Source: Stereocaulon alpinum (Eukaryota; Ascomycota; Lecanoromycetes; Lecanorales; Stereocaulaceae). From it: 64,000 nt of DNA. Below are positions 58,901 through 64,000 of the stretch, piece by piece (positions within the stretch are counted from its first letter, which is position 1; the number at the start of each line of letters is the position of its first letter). Location: positions 1,116,001-1,180,000 of the forward strand of contig JAEUBA010000002.1 in assembly GCA_018257865.1 (NCBI GenBank), written 5' to 3'. Below the pieces are notes generated by a model. The model was not told the origin of the DNA. It worked only from the letters and a program-made list of their open reading frames with translations, and did no database searches. The position numbers and the translations under genes are program-made.

Positions 58901-59497
58901 GCCTTTTGCTCGGCTGCAAGATTTGTATTTGTTCGGCGTATGTACCAAGTACCCGGCAATCTAATAATGAAGTCAAAGAACGCACATCTGTAACTCATAT
59001 GGACTGGAAAGCTCTCTGGGAGTCTGGTCTGCTGCATTAGCATTCGGTAGCACGACCATCTTGGCCTTTGGTCAGATCGTTTTGCTTATCAAGAGAGATG
59101 GCACATGAGCCGCGCATATCTGCCAGTGGGGCTCTCATAACAATCAATATCAAATAGTGCGAGTAGATGACAATACTTGTAACCTTTCATCAAGTAATGA
59201 TGACCTCGAATGGTTAGGCCATGCTACGCGAGGAAAGATCTGCTCAATTGCAAATGTAGCAAACTTGAACCTAGTGAAGAAACGGTATGAGATAGCACTG
59301 TCTATGAGCACACCGTAGTAGCAGTAATTCAAAGGAGCAAGCACAATGGGTGAGGTTTTGGAAATGTTTGCTTCAAGTACGACAAGGTCTTGGCATCTCT
59401 AGACGCTCCCATCGCTCCAATGTCTTCTCGAGCTTCACTATTCGTTGTTCAATCAATTGACCAAAGACCAACGTCTTGCTCGTCGGAATTAGAGAAA
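55968..59497. other. 3.5-kb intergenic region, no convincing gene
   Basis: Divergent upstream regions of the C2H2 factor and SEH1. Many short frames occur on both strands. Frames at 58760-58993 and 58801-59040 (+) overlap in different phases and show no domain. A heptamer microsatellite is listed separately. The length suits a complex promoter of the transcription factor or an undetected non-coding RNA, but neither can be shown. Confidence 0.4.
56937..56972. repeat. CCCACAA heptamer microsatellite
   Basis: About five CCCACAA-type units in tandem, the last ones imperfect. Confidence 0.85.
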
Positions 59498-60796
59498 ATG
59501 AGCAATACAGAAGCCACCAATGGTCCTGAACCCGTGAAACATGGCTTCCAGAATTTTGCATTTGCGGCCGCCGATATCGTGCTTGCCGCAAGCTTCAACT
59601 CTGCTGGTAGCAGAGCAATAATATGCTCCGCAGATCATAAGATCAGAGTCTACAACGTAGACGGTAACAGTGCATGGGGTCTCGCTGATGTTTGGCGTGG
59701 ACATGATGCCGAGGTTTTGGACGTAAGTCTTCTCTAACCGTGTACGTGGGAAAGGACTACTAAATCAATGTAAAGGTCCAGTGGATTGCCCCCAGCCTAG
59801 GCCCGTTCTTCGCCACAATCGGCGGCGACAACAAATTCAAAATATGGCGAGAAGAGCCATCCCAGCTGTACAAAAGTGGCCGACGCTTCAGATGCATCTA
59901 TTCTCAAAGCGCTCCCAATCACGGCTCCTACGTCTCGTTCGGGACCAAAATCATAAACCACAACATCTTCCTCGCCACGCTGACCCATGATGGTCTACTC
60001 AGTCTGCTGCAGCCCGAAGACTCCGAATCCGAGTCACTAACATCCTGGTCTCAGAAGGACTCTATCTACCCCTTTGGATCGCATCCCAGAGGCACAGAAG
60101 CCCGATTCAGACTCTCAATCCAGCAATCCGAAGGTCCAACTTCCAATGCCCTGTTTGCAGGAATCGATATCAATGCACTCTCACTTGCAGTCTCAGCTAT
60201 GAACAGTATCAAAATCTACCGTGCTTTCAGGCAGAGTGGTAATTATCAATTCTACGAGATGCACGACATGCATACTGATACCGCTCTGATCAATGATATT
60301 GCTTGGGCACCGGGATGCTTACGCCCTTACGACGTGATTGCTACAGCCTGCGATGATGGAACTGTCCGAGTCTTTAGAGTCGACACGCCCTATGACTCAG
60401 ATGGCTCTTCAAGGGCACCGGTCGCTAAATCGCTCCAGCCGACTGGTCCTCCGAGAAAAGCCTCTGTCACCGCACGAAATGCTCCTTCGGGCATTGGTGC
60501 CGGCCTAGCTGGAATGTCCCGCACTTCAGCGCCTAGACGTGATATGGTCAATGAAGTCAAGCATGAGTCTAGGCAAATAGCCATCCTCGAACACGAGGAC
60601 AAGCAACCCGTTTGGAAGCTTAGGTGGTTTCATGATGGTCTGTATCCCTTCATTGATCTCTTTCGCTAATGGCCTGTGGCTGATTTCTTATCCAGGCAGT
60701 ACCTTGGCATCTACGGGTGATAGTGGCAAGGTTTACATGTGGAGAGAGAATATAGGTGGCAACTTCGTCGAATTTGCAGAGACTGAGCCCGCTTGA
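59498..60796 (+). CDS. SEH1: Nucleoporin Seh1 (WD40)
   Basis: Beta-propeller shared by the Y-shaped nuclear pore subcomplex and the SEA/GATOR complex. Exons 59498-59722, 59776-60637 and 60696-60796 close in phase, giving 395 residues. WD-type blades are seen: ASFNSAGSRAIICSADHKIR, VWRGHDAEVLDVQWIAPSLG (made by the first splice), FFATIGGDNKFKIWRE, INDIAWAPGC with IATACDDGTVRVFR, and LASTGDSGKVYMWRENIGG near the end. I chose the ATG at 59498 (MSNTEATNGPEPVKHG); an in-frame ATG at 59420 would add 26 residues. Seh1 is preferred to Sec13 by the long inserts between blades, but this rests on pattern only. Confidence 0.85.
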
Positions 60797-60833
60797 ACTG
60801 TCCTCAACTCGTTGTGGCCTCGATGAAAGTATC

Positions 60834-63632
60834 TCAAGTCATAACGCACCATCTGAGTAATACAGCAATCGTTTCCAGAGGGTGCCAAAACAGATACAGC
60901 ACCCTTACTACCAGCAGAACAACCTTACGCAGTGCCATGAGCACATTCAGCAACACAATGAGATAAAGACCTGCCAGAACAACATCCTTCACTGCAAACA
61001 GACAGTCCTGAGTGCTTGCTTTCGGCGAACTGAGGACCACCAGAACACGCGAATCATGGCGAAACGTCCGAAGAACATGGCAAGCCATCATCTCCAATTG
61101 ACGACCGATGTAGCAGAGCTTTGCTGACACTTGGAGCGAATCTTCGACTGTACGCAGCCATAATTTTATGATTGCCGTTCTTCTCAAGCTCGAAGTTCTT
61201 CGTAACAGAGCTGCTCCTTGAGGTCCAGTCCGTTCGACCTCGGCCCACTGACCAGCAAACCACGCCGCGCCATCACCGCGAACAGCAAACTCAGTAGGCC
61301 CAATCGGCCTAGTTCGAAACTTGACTTCTCCATCAGTGCTCCCCGGGAAGCCCCATTCCGAGTATGTCTTGTCTATATGATTACCAGGGCGGTCGTATAT
61401 AAGGGTGCATCCAGCGCCATACACCTTCTCTTGAGCGGTGTCTCGAACGATGTCTGTGCTTTCGGGGTCTAATGTCTGGGACGAACCTGACCGCTGCCTC
61501 GATTTGATCTTTTCGACTTGCTGGTTGTGAATGTCTCCGAGCACGGCCACTCTCGCCGCGTGTTCTGATCCTAGGCTGGCGTCCCTCCTCTGGTGTTGCT
61601 CGCTGGGCAATTGGGGTCTCTTCGAGTGGCTTGCTCCGACTGAGTCCAGCTGGCGATCGAGATGTCTTGACTGCGGGTTCTCCTGGTGTCTCACTTCCGC
61701 TAGGCCGCCTTGTCGATCCACCCGTTCGGATTGTGGAAAATGCCGGGTCCTTTCTGGGGTCGTATCCTGGTCGTCCGCCATATGACTGGTACATGATGGC
61801 TGTCTGTCCCTTTGTATAACCGGCCGACGGTAGCTCTCCTTCCTCACCTCCTGTTCTGGTGAGTAGCGGTTCGCTCTCGGAACGTCTCTGCTTTCGTTCT
61901 GTCTCTGCACCTTTGGTCTTGACCTCGAAGTGGTAATGGAAATGCTGGTGCTGGTGCAAGCATCCTCTACAACCTTCCTTTGTTGGTCCAACGGACGCAG
62001 GCGGGCAGGTAAGAGCTGCTCCGGTCGACGATGTGTGCGTGCTTCCAAGTTGGCGAAGTGACTGGGTGGGAGGAAGTGGGGCAGGCGAGGAAGGTACTGG
62101 TTCAAGGTCAGAATAGCTTGTGCATCGGCGAGGTTCTCTTCGGACGGGCTTTGTCCTATACAAGGGAACGGGCGCCGGTGGGCTTCCTCTTGTCGCTCGA
62201 TTTGAGGAGATGGGAATTGTGTGTCTTGACGAGGTGGTTGGTGGGGGGCTTCCTCTAGTTGTGTGGTCTGAAGGTATCGGTAGCGTTCTTCCTCTTGTTG
62301 TCTGGCGAAGAGGCATAGGCGTCGTTGAGCTTCCTTTAGTCGCATGATCGGAGGTGATGGGGATTGGGTACCGTTCACTGTCTGGCCGGAAGCTGGCTGC
62401 CGTAATCCCAAAAAAGGACTCTCCTTGCCAACCTTACTCCCTTCATCCGCGCGCGTTTCCAACGATATTTCCTTTGGCGTATTGCTTGGAGTCACTATTC
62501 TGACCCTATGGTGCTGCTCCTTGACCTCTTTCCTCGGTGTTGGAATCGATGAAGCCCGTCTCTGTTCATGTCTGACCACTGTATCCGTGGAGGCATCTTT
62601 AGGCGTGGGACCACTTCCACCTGTCACTGATCCAATTCCTCCAGGCGTCCCTCCACCCCCGACCATCTTCCTCGCAATCTTCCGCATCCTATTTGGTGGA
62701 GTACTTGGCCCTTCGGGCGTGCATACTCTCGGACTCGGCAACGTATCAGGGTCAACCATCGCGTCGCTGCCTTCTCTCCTCCTCAAGTCTGCCAGATTCT
62801 CCTGAAACTTCCGTACCTCCCAGTCCTTCATAATTACGGGCTCAGGATCATCCACCCCAGGCATATGCTGCAGCAACTTATCTCCCAGCTTTCCCGCGCT
62901 AATCTGCCTGCTGGGTCCGCGAATTGTGCCATTTGTGCTTTGCGCTATGGGACTCAGTAAGGGAGACTCAACCAAGCTCCAGCCTTGCCCGTCTTGTTTC
63001 CATTTGCCGCTACGCGTTCTTGCCACTCTTCCGGACTTTGGGTGGGGAATATTGATATAATCAGGATCAGAGTCGGGGCCTGAGGAGGAGGCGTCTGTAA
63101 GGACGAAGGGTGAGACGAGACCGGTACGTGGGTTCGCGCCGCGTACGGTAAGTTGATCGTCACTGCTTACGGTGCGCATTCTGTGAGCTTTGTTGCGGCG
63201 ACGATTCGCCCTCTGCTCTTGGGCGGCACGGTATTGTTGGTGTGTGGGCCTGGTGGAATCAGGGTTTTCGTTGTCGTTGTGGACTTCGTTGCGGCAGGCT
63301 TCAGCTCTATATACTAACAGCACTGGATTCGTTCTCGCGGGTGGACTTTGGCCTTTTTTCTTGGATTTAACACTGTGATCTCTTGACTTGGACTTGTTCG
63401 TTTTGCCGTCATCACTGCTTACGTAGCCAAAGACCTTGGCAGTAGCGTCGGTATTCCAGATACCAGGGGCTACTTCGTAGGGTTCGACGGGTGTTGGAGG
63501 CTTATCAGGGAGCTTTTTGCGGAAAGGATTAAGTGCTGCAATGGATGGGAATGAGGAAGAATGCCGACGCTTTTGGCGGCTAGAGAGGGTTACGTTCCTG
63601 GTTGAGGTAGTAGGAGTGGGTGGTGAGGACAT
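60834..63632 (-). CDS. Large disordered protein with hydrophobic C-terminus, function unknown
   Basis: Intronless frame of 932 residues from the ATG at 63632. The N-terminal part has a conserved-looking block (SIAALNPFRKK, YEVAPGIWNTDATAKVFGYV). About 600 residues of Arg/Gln/Pro/Ser-rich disorder follow. A more ordered part appears after ~790 (GCTLIYDRP, YSEWGFPGSTDGEVKFR, EFAVRGDGAAWFAGQWAE). The last ~55 residues contain two hydrophobic segments (VVLAGLYLIVLLNVLMAL and VVLLVVRVLYLFW), so the protein is probably membrane-attached by its tail. It sits 37 bases from the SEH1 stop on the opposite strand. No family recognised. Confidence 0.7.
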   Translation of the reverse strand: MSSPPTPTTSTRNVTLSSRQKRRHSSSFPSIAALNPFRKKLPDKPPTPVEPYEVAPGIWNTDATAKVFGYVSSDDGKTNKSKSRDHSVKSKKKGQSPPARTNPVLLVYRAEACRNEVHNDNENPDSTRPTHQQYRAAQEQRANRRRNKAHRMRTVSSDDQLTVRGANPRTGLVSPFVLTDASSSGPDSDPDYINIPHPKSGRVARTRSGKWKQDGQGWSLVESPLLSPIAQSTNGTIRGPSRQISAGKLGDKLLQHMPGVDDPEPVIMKDWEVRKFQENLADLRRREGSDAMVDPDTLPSPRVCTPEGPSTPPNRMRKIARKMVGGGGTPGGIGSVTGGSGPTPKDASTDTVVRHEQRRASSIPTPRKEVKEQHHRVRIVTPSNTPKEISLETRADEGSKVGKESPFLGLRQPASGQTVNGTQSPSPPIMRLKEAQRRLCLFARQQEEERYRYLQTTQLEEAPHQPPRQDTQFPSPQIERQEEAHRRPFPCIGQSPSEENLADAQAILTLNQYLPRLPHFLPPSHFANLEARTHRRPEQLLPARLRPLDQQRKVVEDACTSTSISITTSRSRPKVQRQNESRDVPRANRYSPEQEVRKESYRRPVIQRDRQPSCTSHMADDQDTTPERTRHFPQSERVDRQGGLAEVRHQENPQSRHLDRQLDSVGASHSKRPQLPSEQHQRRDASLGSEHAARVAVLGDIHNQQVEKIKSRQRSGSSQTLDPESTDIVRDTAQEKVYGAGCTLIYDRPGNHIDKTYSEWGFPGSTDGEVKFRTRPIGPTEFAVRGDGAAWFAGQWAEVERTGPQGAALLRRTSSLRRTAIIKLWLRTVEDSLQVSAKLCYIGRQLEMMACHVLRTFRHDSRVLVVLSSPKASTQDCLFAVKDVVLAGLYLIVLLNVLMALRKVVLLVVRVLYLFWHPLETIAVLLRWCVMT

Positions 63633-63830
63633 GATAGTGGCAGCGTGTGGAATGCCCCAACATTCCTCGTCTCCGATGGTAACGATATCATATATTCATG
63701 AGGACGGAGGATGCATGATGAACAGGGATAAGATCAAAAAGGACTGTATCGGAAGCCAAATTCAGATACAAAGCTGCTCCTGATTCAAAGACTATATTAG
63801 CACACTCTAAGACGGCAAGAACGACCCTTC

Positions 63831-63984
63831 TCACTCTTCTTCTAGAGCTGGCGTATTGCGCCTTCCAAGGAACTCGGAGTTAACAGGGGCTTCTTCGTGA
63901 GGTCCTTCACCCTAGACTGCTAATAAAGCCGTTAGAATTATGTCTGAAAGGTTCTAGCTCAAAGTGAGGACTTACTTGCGCCAT
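63831..63984 (-). CDS. Small gene or 3' end of a gene leaving the window
   Basis: An exon at 63831-63911 (27 codons including TGA, containing APVNSEFLGRRNTPALEEE) is preceded by a convincing intron (63912-63975: GTAAGT donor, TTCTAAC branch point, TAG acceptor). The upstream exon reads ATGGCGCAA from 63984. If that ATG is the start, the protein has only 29 residues; the same frame is also open to the window edge (NIKQSMAQ), so this may be the end of a longer gene. An alternative acceptor eight bases upstream gives another frame. Confidence 0.4.
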
Positions 63985-64000
63985 GCTTTGCTTTATATTG

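Noticed and set aside
58760..59040. Two overlapping short plus-strand frames after an ATG
   Set aside because: They are in different phases, cannot be joined by a plausible intron and show no domain.
61381..62316. Second 311-codon minus-strand frame inside the disordered protein gene
   Set aside because: Arg/Thr/Pro-rich shadow of low-complexity coding sequence; the main frame has the conserved ends.

Overview
This window is nuclear DNA of a filamentous ascomycete (Pezizomycotina). The genes carry short introns, mostly 50-75 bases, with GTRNGT-like donors and CTAAC/CTGAC branch points, and the proteins are typical fungal ones: a Zn2Cys6-type regulator, Spc97, Erg28, Alg7, a single-chain Leu1, Bro1 and Mdj1. 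The class is uncertain; Dothideomycetes or a relative is a guess. Multi-exon genes were rebuilt by joining exons at splice sites and checking that the reading phase closes.

Left part (1-18 kb). A 5'-truncated transcription factor is followed by the gamma-tubulin complex gene SPC97 and, divergent from it, the proteasome alpha-5 gene PUP2. From about 6 to 18 kb the sequence is gene-poor. It holds a LaeA-like methyltransferase with an unresolved first exon. Next is a broken gene for a protein with about 14 CxxC...HxxC zinc modules followed by a DEDDh exonuclease-like domain. After it comes a phosphoserine aminotransferase gene with one frameshift. Splice sites in both broken genes are still good, so the damage looks recent, or some of it is assembly error.

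Middle (18-36 kb). KRR1 (ribosome assembly) is followed by a long low-complexity stretch with two small orphan ORFs. Then come a stand-alone NLR N-terminal-like protein, a very-long-chain 3-ketoacyl-CoA reductase (C-terminal KKQV), ERG28, GAL7, the nucleotide-excision-repair gene RAD4, a class III PLP aminotransferase and an F-box gene split by one in-frame TAG.

Right part (37-64 kb). This is dense and mostly housekeeping: ALG7 (N-glycan precursor), LEU1 with a candidate Leu3 site upstream, an acetate-transporter-family gene, BRO1 (ESCRT), mitochondrial MDJ1, a SAP30/Sin3-binding protein, a large C2H2 plus fungal-specific-domain transcription factor, nucleoporin SEH1, a long disordered protein of unknown function, and the 3' end of a small gene leaving the window.

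The genes do not form one pathway. The most unusual item is the zinc-module/exonuclease protein at 11.8-14.9 kb.
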